Source of the DNA: GWE2-51-13 sp942492825
Lineage (GTDB): Bacteria > Bacillota_I > Bacilli_A > Erysipelotrichales > Erysipelotrichaceae
Length of the DNA: 64,000 nt
Assembly (NCBI GenBank): GCA_942492825.1
Contig: OW818635.1
Coordinates: 1,116,001 to 1,180,000 of the forward strand
Direction of reading: 5' to 3'
Both the position numbers and the translations under genes were made by a program. Below the pieces are notes generated by a model. That model was not told the DNA's origin. It saw only the letters and a program-made list of their open reading frames with translations, and ran no database searches. The first letter of the stretch is position 1. Each line of letters starts with the position of its first letter. Positions 17,384 to 25,857 of the stretch are shown in pieces.

Positions 17384-17944
17384 TTAGAGAAACTTCTTCA
17401 AGCTTTGATAGACACGTGCGATCGGTAATCCCATGACCGTGTAGTAGTCTCCGATGATGCCTTTGATGAAGAGCGCGCCTTTGTCTTGGATGCCATAGGC
17501 GCCGGCTTTGTCCAAGCAGACTTTCGAATCGACATATTTCTTGATCTGTTCTTCGTTGAGTTCAAAAAACTCGACTTCGGTCACGCTATTGAATGCTTCC
17601 GAGGATCCCGGTCCGATCACACAGACGCCGGTGATGACTTGGTGTTTCCTTCCGGAGAGTTTCCGTAACATTTCGATCGCGACCGGAGCTTCGACGGGTT
17701 TCCCCAACACTTCGCCGTCGATGACGACGATCGTATCCGCACCGATGACCACCGAGTCCGGATGTTTCGCAAATACTTCCTGCGCCTTGCGTGTCGCAAG
17801 GTCGGTCACGGCCAGTTCCAGGGGCAAATCCGTACTAAGGGTCTCGTCGACTTGCGGGTTGACGATCGTAAATGGGATTTCGCATAAAGCCATCAATTCT
17901 CTGCGGCGCGGGCTTTGACTCGCCAAGATCAGTTGTTTGTACAT
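17384..17944 (-). CDS. maf: Maf-family nucleotide pyrophosphatase
   Basis: This 186-residue Maf protein has the N-terminal LASQSPRRRELM and VIGADTIVVIDGEVLGKP, then SGRKHQVITGV and AGAYGIQDKGALFIKGIIGDYYTVMGLP (split over two motifs). Maf proteins hydrolyse dTTP/UTP or modified nucleotides and affect septation. Length is typical. It is a single gene with its own strong terminator, downstream of the ABC-F gene on the same strand. Confidence 0.93.
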   Translation of the reverse strand: MYKQLILASQSPRRRELMALCEIPFTIVNPQVDETLSTDLPLELAVTDLATRKAQEVFAKHPDSVVIGADTIVVIDGEVLGKPVEAPVAIEMLRKLSGRKHQVITGVCVIGPGSSEAFNSVTEVEFFELNEEQIKKYVDSKVCLDKAGAYGIQDKGALFIKGIIGDYYTVMGLPIARVYQSLKKFL

Positions 17945-18006
17945 AGATCCCCCTTCTTAACTCCATCATTATACCTTAAAGTTGCGAAACTTCACGTGAA
18001 AAATGC

Positions 18007-19530
18007 TTAGGAATTTATCAGGAGATGTAGACCTTTTTCGTCAAAGAGATAAACCGTCTTCATCACGTTGCGTAAGAACCGTCGATCGTGCGAAACCGCC
18101 AGGATCGCGCCATGGAATTCGCTCAACATGGCTTCGATGACCGGCAAGGTCAACGGGCTGAGATTACGCGTCGGTTCATCAAGGATCAAGAGGTCGGCAT
18201 CGCTGAAGACAAGATGCGTAAAGAGGATCTTTGCCTTCTGTCCTTGCGAACATCGTTCGATCGGTTGATTCATTTCTTCGGGGGTAAACTTCAAGTTGCC
18301 AAGGTAGGTCATGATTTTCGTGTGTTCTTCCTTGGTCTTGGCGATCGTGAGAAATTCGACCGCGCTTTGGTTCAATGGTAGTAGGCTTTCGTAGTTCTGA
18401 GGCATCATCACCACATTCGTTCCACGCCTTTTCGCGGCTTGTTGAAGATGGTTGAGATAGGTCGTCTTTCCGGATCCGTTATCCCCGATAATACCGATAC
18501 GGGCTTGCCCAAAGATTTGTAGGGAGAGATTGACGGAAAGGACGCGTTCTTTGATGATCAATTGATCGAGCGTATCGTCCAATAGGCAACGTTGCCCATA
18601 AATCGAAGGTTGGTTGGTAAAGGAGAGATTGATTGCTTCTTCGGGATCAGGTTTCTTGATCTTCTCGACATTGTCCAGACGATCCCTTACCGCTTTCAGG
18701 TTCTTGATTTTTTTCTTCAACAATCTCCCCCCGGAAGGATTCTGCCGGGTGATGGTCGCCTGAGCGTGTTCGACTTTCTGATAGATCTGACGCCATGTTT
18801 GAAGTTGCTTCTCATATTGCGCTTTCTGCTTGTTTGAGAGCGTTGTTTGACGTTGGATCATATCTTGACGACTCGCGACATAATCGTCGTATCCGACCGA
18901 TGCCAAGGTCCATAGCGGTACCGTCTTGCGTTGCGTCTGTTCCAAATGCAGGATTCGGTTGGCGCAATGTTGCAGCAGGGTTTCGTCATGCGAAACAAAG
19001 AGGATCGGTACTTCGCTCTGTCGGATGAACTCCTCAAACCATTCCAATGTTGCAAGATCCAAGTCGTTGGTCGGTTCGTCCAATACCAAAAGTTCGGGCT
19101 GATTTACCATTAACCGCACAAGTTGTATTTTAACCCGCTCGCCGCCGCTAAATCGACTTAATGGTTCATCAAACCTTGCTTCGGGTAATTGGACGTGTAG
19201 CTTATTTAGCTCGCGTTTTACCTCAGGCAACAAACTGTAATCGATCTCGCCATTAGAATCACGTAACAAGAAATCTCCGGCAGTTTCGTTGCATTCAGCT
19301 TGGTTTTGGGGAAGATAACCGATTCGCAAATCATTGATGATTTGTCCTTCCACGATCATCGTGTCGAAGACTTGAGATGGATCCGCAATCAATTTACATA
19401 AGGTGCTTTTTCCGTTCCCTTCTTCGCCGATGATCGCAAATTTATCTCCGGATTGGATCGAAAAGCTCAGGTCTTTCATCAAGACCCGTCCTTTCGGTGT
19501 CGTTATCGTTATTTTATTGAGTGTTAGCAT
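18007..19530 (-). CDS. ABC-F family ATPase, candidate ribosome-protection factor
   Basis: This soluble 507-residue protein has two ABC cassettes and no membrane segment. Cassette 1 has GEEGNGKST, RFSGGERVK and LVLDEPTNDLDL. Cassette 2 has GDNGSGKTT, an unusual signature CSQGQKAK and LILDEPTRNLSPLT in place of the usual NHLD-type D-loop. The linker (about 205-300) is helical and basic (GGRLLKKKIKNLK). ABC-F proteins bind the ribosomal E site; some rescue it from lincosamides, pleuromutilins or macrolides. The upstream leader has a short uORF and a terminator abutting the SD, the usual control of resistance-type members. Antibiotic resistance itself is inferred. Confidence 0.85.
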   Translation of the reverse strand: MLTLNKITITTPKGRVLMKDLSFSIQSGDKFAIIGEEGNGKSTLCKLIADPSQVFDTMIVEGQIINDLRIGYLPQNQAECNETAGDFLLRDSNGEIDYSLLPEVKRELNKLHVQLPEARFDEPLSRFSGGERVKIQLVRLMVNQPELLVLDEPTNDLDLATLEWFEEFIRQSEVPILFVSHDETLLQHCANRILHLEQTQRKTVPLWTLASVGYDDYVASRQDMIQRQTTLSNKQKAQYEKQLQTWRQIYQKVEHAQATITRQNPSGGRLLKKKIKNLKAVRDRLDNVEKIKKPDPEEAINLSFTNQPSIYGQRCLLDDTLDQLIIKERVLSVNLSLQIFGQARIGIIGDNGSGKTTYLNHLQQAAKRRGTNVVMMPQNYESLLPLNQSAVEFLTIAKTKEEHTKIMTYLGNLKFTPEEMNQPIERCSQGQKAKILFTHLVFSDADLLILDEPTRNLSPLTLPVIEAMLSEFHGAILAVSHDRRFLRNVMKTVYLFDEKGLHLLINS

Positions 19531-19542
19531 TCTTTACCTCCG

Positions 19543-19565
19543 AAAAAAAAGAACCCAAGGTTCTT
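19543..19565 (-). terminator. attenuator terminator in the ABC-F leader
   Basis: AAGAACC (19565-19559) pairs with GGTTCTT (19555-19549) around a 3-nt loop and runs into eight T (19550-19543). The SD CGGAGG (19542-19537) of the ABC-F gene starts on the next base. A terminator here can only serve to stop transcription into that gene. Confidence 0.8.
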
Positions 19566-19577
19566 CATGAATACAAT

Positions 19578-19618
19578 GAAAAAAACCGTTTCAACTTCTA
19601 TTTAACGTGGTTTTTTTC
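19578..19618 (-). promoter_or_regulatory. upstream competitor hairpin of the ABC-F attenuator
   Basis: GAAAAAAACC (19618-19609) pairs with GGTTTTTTTC (19587-19578), with CGTT/AACG added inside. Its 3' arm GGTTTTTT (19587-19580) can instead pair with GAAGAACC (19566-19559), the 5' arm of the terminator, so the two states exclude each other. Its 5' arm lies within the uORF. Confidence 0.7.
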
Positions 19619-19630
19619 GGAAGTGTACAT
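19598..19630 (-). CDS. leader-peptide uORF of the ABC-F gene (10 codons)
   Basis: ATG at 19630 begins the frame M-Y-T-S-E-K-N-H-V-K and ends in TAG at 19598. GGTGAT lies 4 nt before the ATG as a weak ribosome site. The codons from Glu onward are the 5' arm of the competitor hairpin, so a ribosome stalled here would free the antiterminator strand. It begins 27 nt after the coaD stop. No homologue is recalled; the call rests on architecture. Confidence 0.65.
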   Translation of the reverse strand: MYTSEKNHVK

Positions 19631-19651
19631 TTTATCACCGATCCTAGGTTA

Positions 19652-19680
19652 ACGATATCAAAGATTACGATAATGTTCAA
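19652..19680 (-). promoter_or_regulatory. candidate promoter of the ABC-F leader
   Basis: TTGAAC (19680-19675), 17-nt spacer and TATCGT (19657-19652), lying across the end of coaD. It would start a leader of about 115 nt before the ABC-F start codon. Confidence 0.45.
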
Positions 19681-20137
19681 TCAATTTTTGTGCGACGTGG
19701 GGTGCGACGAAATACGTCACATCGCCGTGGTTCATGACGATGTTTTTGACGACGGACGAAGAGACGAAGGAATGTTCGGGACTCGACAAGAGAAACACCG
19801 ATTCGATTTGCGGCGAAAGCATCATGTTGGCGGTCGCCTGTTGCATTTCATATTCATAGTCCATGACCGCACGGATGCCACGGATCAAGATCTTGGCGCC
19901 GATCCGATTGGCATAATCGACCGTCAACCCTGTACTGGCGGCGACGGTGACATTCGGTAAATCTTCGACCGATTTGCGGATCATTTCAAGCCGCTCGTCG
20001 ACCGTAAACGTACTTTTCTTTTCCGGGTTGACCATGATTGCCACGATCAGCTCGTCGAAAATCGCGGCTGCGCGTGTGATGATATCTAAATGGCCGTTGG
20101 TGATCGGATCGAAAGATCCCGGGTAAATCGCTTTCAT
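19658..20137 (-). CDS. coaD: phosphopantetheine adenylyltransferase
   Basis: This 159-residue CoaD has the nucleotidyltransferase motif GSFDPITNGHLDII, RGIRAVMDYEYE and the C-terminal SSSVVKNI. It makes dephospho-CoA from phosphopantetheine and ATP, supplying the CoA used heavily by the surrounding acyl-CoA genes. TGGAGG precedes the ATG, directly after a weak terminator that overlaps the TetR stop. Length is typical. Confidence 0.95.
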   Translation of the reverse strand: MKAIYPGSFDPITNGHLDIITRAAAIFDELIVAIMVNPEKKSTFTVDERLEMIRKSVEDLPNVTVAASTGLTVDYANRIGAKILIRGIRAVMDYEYEMQQATANMMLSPQIESVFLLSSPEHSFVSSSVVKNIVMNHGDVTYFVAPHVAQKLIEHYRNL

Positions 20138-20149
20138 GGTGAAACCTCC

Positions 20150-20174
20150 AAAAGAAAGCGCACGATTGTGCGCT
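20150..20174 (-). terminator. weak terminator at the end of the TetR gene
   Basis: AGCGCAC and GTGCGCT (7 bp, 4-nt loop) followed by TTCTTTT. It overlaps the TetR stop and lies just before the coaD SD, so read-through into coaD is likely. Confidence 0.6.
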
Positions 20175-20763
20175 AGAACAATCCTTTATCCAAAACCTCG
20201 ATGACGGTATCCACCGCATGGTCGAAATCGTCATGTTGGGAAAACATGATATAGTTCAACCCGATGAAGTTGGAAATCCCCATCAACATATATGCGACGA
20301 CTTCGGGATCATACTCTTTCATTTCGCCGCAAGCCTGCGACGTCTTGATCTGCAGGATGTAATTCTCCGCGAACTTCTTATAATAGTCGATAAATAACTT
20401 CTTATCGATGTAGAGCGATTCCCAAATGATGTTATAGATGTGCTTGTGTTCGTTGATGAATTCCAGATACGCACGCAACCCTTGTCGTTCCGCTTCTTTG
20501 CGTGACGGCGAGTTTTTGATCGACTTGGCGATGTGCATCCGGATCTGATGCGAATATTGAAGCAACAAGTAACAATACAGACTCAGTTTATCCGTGAAAT
20601 AGATGTAAAAGGTGCCGGGTGCGACGTTCGCCAAACTGGTGATCTCGTTGATGGAAGTCCCATAATAGCCGTTTTTAAAAAACAACTGTTCGGCGGCGTC
20701 GGTAAGCCGGTCGAGGGTTGCTTGTCCGCGTTTCGTTTTAGGCTGATTGACTAGGGATTCCAA
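20173..20763 (-). CDS. TetR-family regulator, candidate regulator of the acyl-CoA genes
   Basis: This 196-residue protein has an N-terminal TetR helix-turn-helix (about residues 15-62: LTDAAEQLFFKNGYYGTS, then APGTFYIYF) and a helical ligand domain typical of acyl-CoA-sensing members. The start is TTG at 20763 with GAGG about 8 nt upstream; no ATG fits. A promoter TTGTGA-N17-TAAAAT is present. It lies at the end of the thiolase/CoA-transferase operon, and three promoters of that region share a dyad TGAA-N6-TTCA, resembling targets of FadR-type TetR repressors. That it binds those sites is inference. Confidence 0.8.
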   Translation of the reverse strand: MESLVNQPKTKRGQATLDRLTDAAEQLFFKNGYYGTSINEITSLANVAPGTFYIYFTDKLSLYCYLLLQYSHQIRMHIAKSIKNSPSRKEAERQGLRAYLEFINEHKHIYNIIWESLYIDKKLFIDYYKKFAENYILQIKTSQACGEMKEYDPEVVAYMLMGISNFIGLNYIMFSQHDDFDHAVDTVIEVLDKGLF

Positions 20764-20787
20764 AGGTATACCTCGACTTTCGTTGTC

Positions 20788-20816
20788 ATTTTATCATGAT
20801 ATGCGTTCTTTCACAA
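20788..20816 (-). promoter_or_regulatory. promoter of the TetR gene
   Basis: TTGTGA (20816-20811), 17-nt spacer and TAAAAT (20793-20788) on the minus strand. Confidence 0.6.
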
Positions 20817-20890
20817 ATGTTAAAATATGAGCGGAATCCGTACGGAAAATTTGGATCGGCACAAGATCGGATTATCTTTGTTTCCTGCTT

Positions 20891-21706
20891 TTAAATTATG
20901 CTATCCGCCTTTAAGGTGGAGATAAATCCGAGCACCAACGAACTGAATAACATCGGTTTTTCATACATCGACGCATGCCCGCTATCGGGGATCATGACCA
21001 AAGAGGCATTCGGAATCGCTTGGACAAGTAACTCTTGTTCATGATTGGGCGTGACGAAATCATACTGGCACGAAACAACCAAGGTCGGCGCAATAATTTC
21101 GCTCAAACGGCTTCGACAATCATGGTTTTCCGCACTGTTGGTCAAACGGATCATCGCGTTGATGAAAGTCGGATTCGCAAACACTCCCAATAAAATCTTC
21201 TTGCGGTTTTCCATCCACGCCGCGTTTTCAGTATAGAACTTCGGCGAATAGATGACCGGAATGGTCGTCGCATAATACGCTTCCGCATTGTTTGCGGCGT
21301 GATTCCAGGCATGGCCGACTTCGCGCAACCACGGCGACGTATAGGCGGTCGTATTGAACAGTAATAATCTACGAATCAGGTTCGGATAAAGGATCGCGCA
21401 TTGCATGGCGATTTCACCACCGTACGAGATACCGAACAGATCGATCGAATCCAATTCCAGATGATCGCATAACGCTTTCACGACGTCGATTTGAATCTCT
21501 TGCGTATATTCTAACCCATCCAACTTACTGGAGCGACCTTGGTCAAGGAAATCAACGAGAATCAGACGGTTCGAGTTCGAGAAGGAAGAAATAAACGGTT
21601 TCCAACTTTGAGTCGACATCATGATTCCGTTCAAGATGACCAAAGGAAACCCTTGGCCATAGTCTTCATAATAGATTTCGTACTTTTGAAACGCAAAGGT
21701 TGCCAT
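20891..21706 (-). CDS. alpha/beta hydrolase (last gene of acyl-CoA operon)
   Basis: This 271-residue alpha/beta hydrolase has the oxyanion-region motif LNGIMM (in place of HG), the nucleophile elbow GISYGGE, an Asp near QYDFVTP and the final His in DSGHASM. It has no signal peptide, so it is an intracellular esterase or thioesterase. It starts 1 nt after the CoA-transferase stop and belongs to the thiolase operon, where a hydrolase of short acyl esters or of acyl-CoA would fit. Only 33% or so of the fold is motif-defined, so substrate is open. Confidence 0.8.
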   Translation of the reverse strand: MATFAFQKYEIYYEDYGQGFPLVILNGIMMSTQSWKPFISSFSNSNRLILVDFLDQGRSSKLDGLEYTQEIQIDVVKALCDHLELDSIDLFGISYGGEIAMQCAILYPNLIRRLLLFNTTAYTSPWLREVGHAWNHAANNAEAYYATTIPVIYSPKFYTENAAWMENRKKILLGVFANPTFINAMIRLTNSAENHDCRSRLSEIIAPTLVVSCQYDFVTPNHEQELLVQAIPNASLVMIPDSGHASMYEKPMLFSSLVLGFISTLKADSII

Positions 21707-21707
21707 A

Positions 21708-23012
21708 TCAGATGAGTCCGACTTCTTGCGCTTGCGATAATAGCTGTTCGCGGAATTTGGGATGCGCGATCGAGATCAACAATTGTACGCGCTCGCGGAT
21801 GTTGGTTCCCTTCAAATCGACACAACCGTATTCCGTAACCACGAAGTTGACATCGTTGCGGGACAAGGAAACAATCGCGCCTTGTTTGAGTTGCGGGACG
21901 ATCTTGGAGACTTCTTCCTTTTCACCGGTCAAAGGATTCTTGACCATAGCGGTGGAGTATAACGCGATAAACGAACGACCGTTCTTCGCATTCTGTGCAC
22001 CGATTGCGGTATCAGCCTGTCCACCGGTGCCGGAGAACTGAATCGAACCGATCGATTCGGAAGCGCACTGGCCTGTCAAATCGACTTCAAGGGTCGTATT
22101 GATCGAAACTTGGTTATCGATCAAGCCGATGACGGCGGGATCATTGACATAGGCTCCGTCCAAGATCATGACGGAAGGATTTTGGTCGACGAAATCATAG
22201 AGTTCTTTACTACCCATGATAAAGGTTGCGACCATTTTTCCGCGATGCAGCGTCTTACGTGATCCGTTGATGACTCCCGCTTTGGCGAGTTTCGCCATTT
22301 CGCTTGTCAACATTTCGGTATGGATGCCCAGGTCTTTTTTATGGTAGAGCTGGGAAGCGACCGCATTCGGGATTCCACCGATACCAAGTTGGATGCAATC
22401 GCCATCATTGATATGATCGGCGATCAACTTACCGATGGCGGCGTCTTTTTCGTTGACCGGAACATCAGGTAACGTCGGAACGGGATAATCGACTTGAATC
22501 ATAAAGTCGATATCATCGATATGTAATTCGACATCCCCATAGGTAATGGGCATGTTCGGATTGATTTCAAGCATAACGGTCCCCGCCTCTTCGATGACAC
22601 GTTTTTCATACGTGTTGGAAAGGGAGAGCGACACAAATCCGTGTTTGTCGGGCAGTGAACACGCCCCGACATAGAAGGTCGGTTTAACATGGTGCAAACG
22701 TTTGACACCGGCCAGATGTAAGTGGTTGGGGATGAAGGCGATATTCCCGTTCTTATGCGCTTTGCGTAAACTCGGGGAGTAAAACCATCCGTCCACGTTG
22801 AAACTGTCTTTGTATTCTTGATTGATGTAAGGTGCGTCGCACATCGAAAGACAATTGGTGACGGTCACATTCGAAACGCGATCGGCGATGGTGTGCAGGT
22901 GCATGAAGAATTCGCGGGCCTCGGCGCAACCTAAGCCGGTGAATATGGAATCGCCGGAGTTGATTTTCGCAAGGGCTTGGTCTACGGTGATGAGTTTTGA
23001 AGCGATGTCCAT
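21708..23012 (-). CDS. acetyl-CoA:carboxylate CoA-transferase (butyryl-/4-hydroxybutyrate-type)
   Basis: This 434-residue protein belongs to the acetyl-CoA hydrolase/transferase family (Cat2/But type), with IQLGIGGIPNAVA, HTEM with the likely catalytic Glu233, GTGGQADTAIGA and VVTEYGCVDLKGTNIRER. Such enzymes swap CoA between acetyl-CoA and butyrate or hydroxybutyrate. AAGGAGG stands before the ATG at 23012, and longer upstream codons overlap the previous gene. With thiolase, reductase, hydratase and butyryl-CoA dehydrogenase nearby, it would release or activate a C4 acid. Confidence 0.88.
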   Translation of the reverse strand: MDIASKLITVDQALAKINSGDSIFTGLGCAEAREFFMHLHTIADRVSNVTVTNCLSMCDAPYINQEYKDSFNVDGWFYSPSLRKAHKNGNIAFIPNHLHLAGVKRLHHVKPTFYVGACSLPDKHGFVSLSLSNTYEKRVIEEAGTVMLEINPNMPITYGDVELHIDDIDFMIQVDYPVPTLPDVPVNEKDAAIGKLIADHINDGDCIQLGIGGIPNAVASQLYHKKDLGIHTEMLTSEMAKLAKAGVINGSRKTLHRGKMVATFIMGSKELYDFVDQNPSVMILDGAYVNDPAVIGLIDNQVSINTTLEVDLTGQCASESIGSIQFSGTGGQADTAIGAQNAKNGRSFIALYSTAMVKNPLTGEKEEVSKIVPQLKQGAIVSLSRNDVNFVVTEYGCVDLKGTNIRERVQLLISIAHPKFREQLLSQAQEVGLI

Positions 23013-23034
23013 GGGATCCTCCTTAAAATAGATA

Positions 23035-23057
23035 GGGGGGAGGGTTGCCCTCCCCCA
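23035..23057. repeat. GC-rich stem-loop between the binding-protein gene and the CoA-transferase gene
   Basis: GGGGGAGGG and CCCTCCCCC form a perfect 9-bp stem with a 3-nt loop, and no T-run follows directly. Such stems often stabilise the mRNA end of a highly expressed binding-protein gene. Confidence 0.65.
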
Positions 23058-23071
23058 CGTAGTAGTATACC

Positions 23072-24280
23072 TTACTTGCCTAAAATCGTATCCATGTTTT
23101 CCAAAGGTTTGACATTCGTCCACAAACCGGCGGCCGTGATATCGACTTTGGACAGATTCATTTCTTGGGTACCCAAACGAGCGCCGTCTTTATAGTCGAT
23201 GACGCCTCCGAACGGATTGTTGAAGGGAGCCGATTCCATCGCTTCGATGTATTTCTTCCACGTAACCGTGCCATCGACGCGTTTGAGACCTTCGACGAAG
23301 AAGTAACCGGCGATCCAGCCCGTCATCGCATATGCGTTGGCGGCATAGTCGGCTGAAATGTTCTTCGCGAAATCGGCGATCGCGGCGGCATGGGCATCAT
23401 CGAAGGCGACCCAACCGTTTCCGTAAACGTCGAATTTACCGGAAATGGCTTCCGCATACAAGGCAGCATTGGCTTTCGCAACGTTGACATAGGTCGTGAT
23501 GACATCTTTGTCGACGCCTTGGGCAGCCAATTCTTTAGCGATCGTCGGGAAGGTTCCTTGGATCGATGCGCCGATGATGAAATCGACGCCGGCATTCTTG
23601 ATCGCGGTAACCGCGGCGGAAACGTCCGTCGCTCCGGCCGCTACTTGTTGTTCGACCAAGGTGACTTTCAATTCTTCAGCTTTGATTTTCGCACCTTTAA
23701 GAATATCTTTACCGGCTTCGTCGGACGTATAGATAACGCCGATTTTCTTGGCTTCGAAATCCCCGACGGCGCGGGCGACCATGATCTGGCCTTCCGTAAC
23801 GTAAATCGGTTGTACCGGGAAGATGTTGGTATTCATTTCTTCTTCGGTCGCTTTGTCATCATACAATTGGCCGATGCCCGTCGCGAAATAAACGGCAGGA
23901 ATTCCGGAATCCTTCAGGTCTTGAAGGGTCGCTCCGACGACCGGTGTACCGAAGTGGCCGACGATCGCGAAGACTTTGTCATCGTTGATGAATGAATCTA
24001 AGCATGCTTTACCTTTGACCGGATCGAATTCGTCATCATTGTGTAAGAATTCGATTTCGCGGCCATCGACGCCGCCCGCTTTGTTTACAACATCCAAATA
24101 CGCCTGGATACCTGCGATGAACGGAACACCGACCGGTGCGTATGCACCCGAGGTAGCGGCACAGTTGGCGATCAGGACTTTATCATCCGTGACACCTTGC
24201 GCTGCGACTTCTTCCTTTTGGCAGGCTGCCATGCTTCCTAAAAGCATGACGGAGAGAAGAATAACGAGAAACTTCTTCAT
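23072..24280 (-). CDS. LIV-type ABC transporter substrate-binding lipoprotein
   Basis: This 402-residue protein has a lipoprotein signal (MKKFLVILLSVML, lipobox ending at Cys20) and a type I periplasmic-binding fold of the LivJ family (TSGAYAPVG, INDDKVFAIVGH, VKGKACLDS). It would be anchored outside the membrane and capture the ligand for the permeases encoded upstream. AAGGAGG precedes the ATG at 24280. Although the family is named for branched-chain amino acids, members also bind amides and aromatic or short carboxylates; the operon context favours a carboxylate or ester, which is inference. Confidence 0.88.
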   Translation of the reverse strand: MKKFLVILLSVMLLGSMAACQKEEVAAQGVTDDKVLIANCAATSGAYAPVGVPFIAGIQAYLDVVNKAGGVDGREIEFLHNDDEFDPVKGKACLDSFINDDKVFAIVGHFGTPVVGATLQDLKDSGIPAVYFATGIGQLYDDKATEEEMNTNIFPVQPIYVTEGQIMVARAVGDFEAKKIGVIYTSDEAGKDILKGAKIKAEELKVTLVEQQVAAGATDVSAAVTAIKNAGVDFIIGASIQGTFPTIAKELAAQGVDKDVITTYVNVAKANAALYAEAISGKFDVYGNGWVAFDDAHAAAIADFAKNISADYAANAYAMTGWIAGYFFVEGLKRVDGTVTWKKYIEAMESAPFNNPFGGVIDYKDGARLGTQEMNLSKVDITAAGLWTNVKPLENMDTILGK

Positions 24281-24326
24281 ATGAGGTTTCCTCCTTTTAT
24301 CATAATGCCCTCGCATTACTACCGAA

Positions 24327-25046
24327 TTAATGGGATCCAAGGTACGCTTCTACCAACGTCGGATCATGAAGCAATTCTTGTGCCGGACCATGGGTACGAA
24401 TCATACCCAACTCAAGCACGTAAGCGTAATCGGCGATCTTCAGCGTTTGCGCCGCATTCTGTTCGACGATGATGACGGTCGTTCCGGCGTTGCGGATGTC
24501 ATCGACGATCTTCAAGATGTCACGAACGATCAACGGTGCCAACCCGAGCGACGGTTCATCCAACAGGAGGATCTTCGGCGAGCTCATCATGGCCCGTCCG
24601 ATCGCCAACATCTGTTGTTCGCCACCCGAGAGCGTCGAGGCGACTTGATTGCGACGCTGTTGAAGCACCGGAAACAAGCCGTAGACTTTCGCGAAGTTCG
24701 CTTTGATTTCTTTGCGGTTCTTCAACGTGAAGGCACCGACTTTCAAATTCTCTTCAACGGTCAGATCACGGAAGACTTGACGTCCTTCGGGGCTCTGCGC
24801 AATACCGATTTTCGCGATCTTTTCCGTTTCCAGATGCGATATTTCTTTTCCGAAGTACAGGATCGAACCCGCACTGGGGGTAAGTAGACCGGAGATCGTA
24901 CGAAGCGTGGTCGTTTTACCGGCACCGTTGGCACCGAGCAATGCGACGACGCTGCCCTCTTTCACATCGATATTGATCCCTTTCAGCGCCTCGATGGCGC
25001 CATAGTTCACTTTGAGATTTCGGATCTCCAACGCGTTTTCACTCAT
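24327..25046 (-). CDS. livF: LIV-type ABC transporter ATP-binding protein (LivF-like)
   Basis: This 239-residue ABC ATPase has Walker A GANGAGKTT, signature LSGGEQQM and Walker B LLLDEPSLGLAP, the LivF subgroup pattern. It overlaps the LivG-like gene by 8 nt and is followed by the binding-protein gene. With LivG it forms the ATPase pair that powers uptake through LivH/LivM. Confidence 0.92.
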   Translation of the reverse strand: MSENALEIRNLKVNYGAIEALKGINIDVKEGSVVALLGANGAGKTTTLRTISGLLTPSAGSILYFGKEISHLETEKIAKIGIAQSPEGRQVFRDLTVEENLKVGAFTLKNRKEIKANFAKVYGLFPVLQQRRNQVASTLSGGEQQMLAIGRAMMSSPKILLLDEPSLGLAPLIVRDILKIVDDIRNAGTTVIIVEQNAAQTLKIADYAYVLELGMIRTHGPAQELLHDPTLVEAYLGSH

Positions 25047-25857
25047 GGCTTTCCTCCTTTACGCCGAGGTAGGCGGCTTGGACTTCCTTGTTTAACTGGA
25101 TCTCCTTCGGTGTGCCGACGGCGAGAAACTTACCGAAGTTGATGGCGCAAATCTTATCGCAGACATCCATGACCAAACGCATGTCATGTTCCACCAGAAG
25201 CACGGCGCAATGATAACGATCACGTATCGTTCGGATGACGTTGGCTAGATCGATCGTTTCTTGATCGTTGAGTCCGGCCGCGGGTTCATCCAGGATAATT
25301 AACTTGGGATGGCACATCAAGGTGCGTGCCATTTCGACTTTCTTCAGGATACCGTAGGGTTGTCCGCCGGCTGGAAGATTCATGCGGTCCGCGATTTTGA
25401 GGAATTCGAGCACTTCGATCGCTTCGTTACGTAGCGCGGCTTCTTCCGCGCGGGCTTTTTTGGTTTTTAATCCCTGCGCGATCCAACTGCTCTTAAAATC
25501 GATATGCGCACCGATCAAGACATTGTCCAAGATACTCAATTCACGGATCAGTTCGACGTTTTGAAAGGTCCGAACCAAGCCTAACTTGATGATTTCATGG
25601 ACCGGATGCTCGGTAAGATTGGTCACATTCCCATGCTTATCGCGGAAATAGATTTTCCCGTGGTTCGGCTTGTAGAATTGGGTAATGCAATTGAAGGCCG
25701 TCGTCTTGCCGGCACCGTTGGGACCGATCAATCCGAAGATTTCACGTTCTTTGATTTCGAAACTTAAGTCGTCGACGGCTTTTAGACCACCGAAGGAGAT
25801 CGACAACCCTTCCAACTTCAAGACACTGTTTTCATTAAGATGAAGGTTTGCGCTCAT
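25039..25857 (-). CDS. livG: LIV-type ABC transporter ATP-binding protein (LivG-like)
   Basis: This 272-residue ATPase has Walker A GPNGAGKTT, Walker B LIILDEPAAGLN and the LivG-typical insertion after Walker A (ITQFYKPNHG). The canonical LSGG is replaced by PYGILKKVEMA, a known LivG-like variation. The start overlaps livM by ATGA. Confidence 0.9.
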   Translation of the reverse strand: MSANLHLNENSVLKLEGLSISFGGLKAVDDLSFEIKEREIFGLIGPNGAGKTTAFNCITQFYKPNHGKIYFRDKHGNVTNLTEHPVHEIIKLGLVRTFQNVELIRELSILDNVLIGAHIDFKSSWIAQGLKTKKARAEEAALRNEAIEVLEFLKIADRMNLPAGGQPYGILKKVEMARTLMCHPKLIILDEPAAGLNDQETIDLANVIRTIRDRYHCAVLLVEHDMRLVMDVCDKICAINFGKFLAVGTPKEIQLNKEVQAAYLGVKEESHE

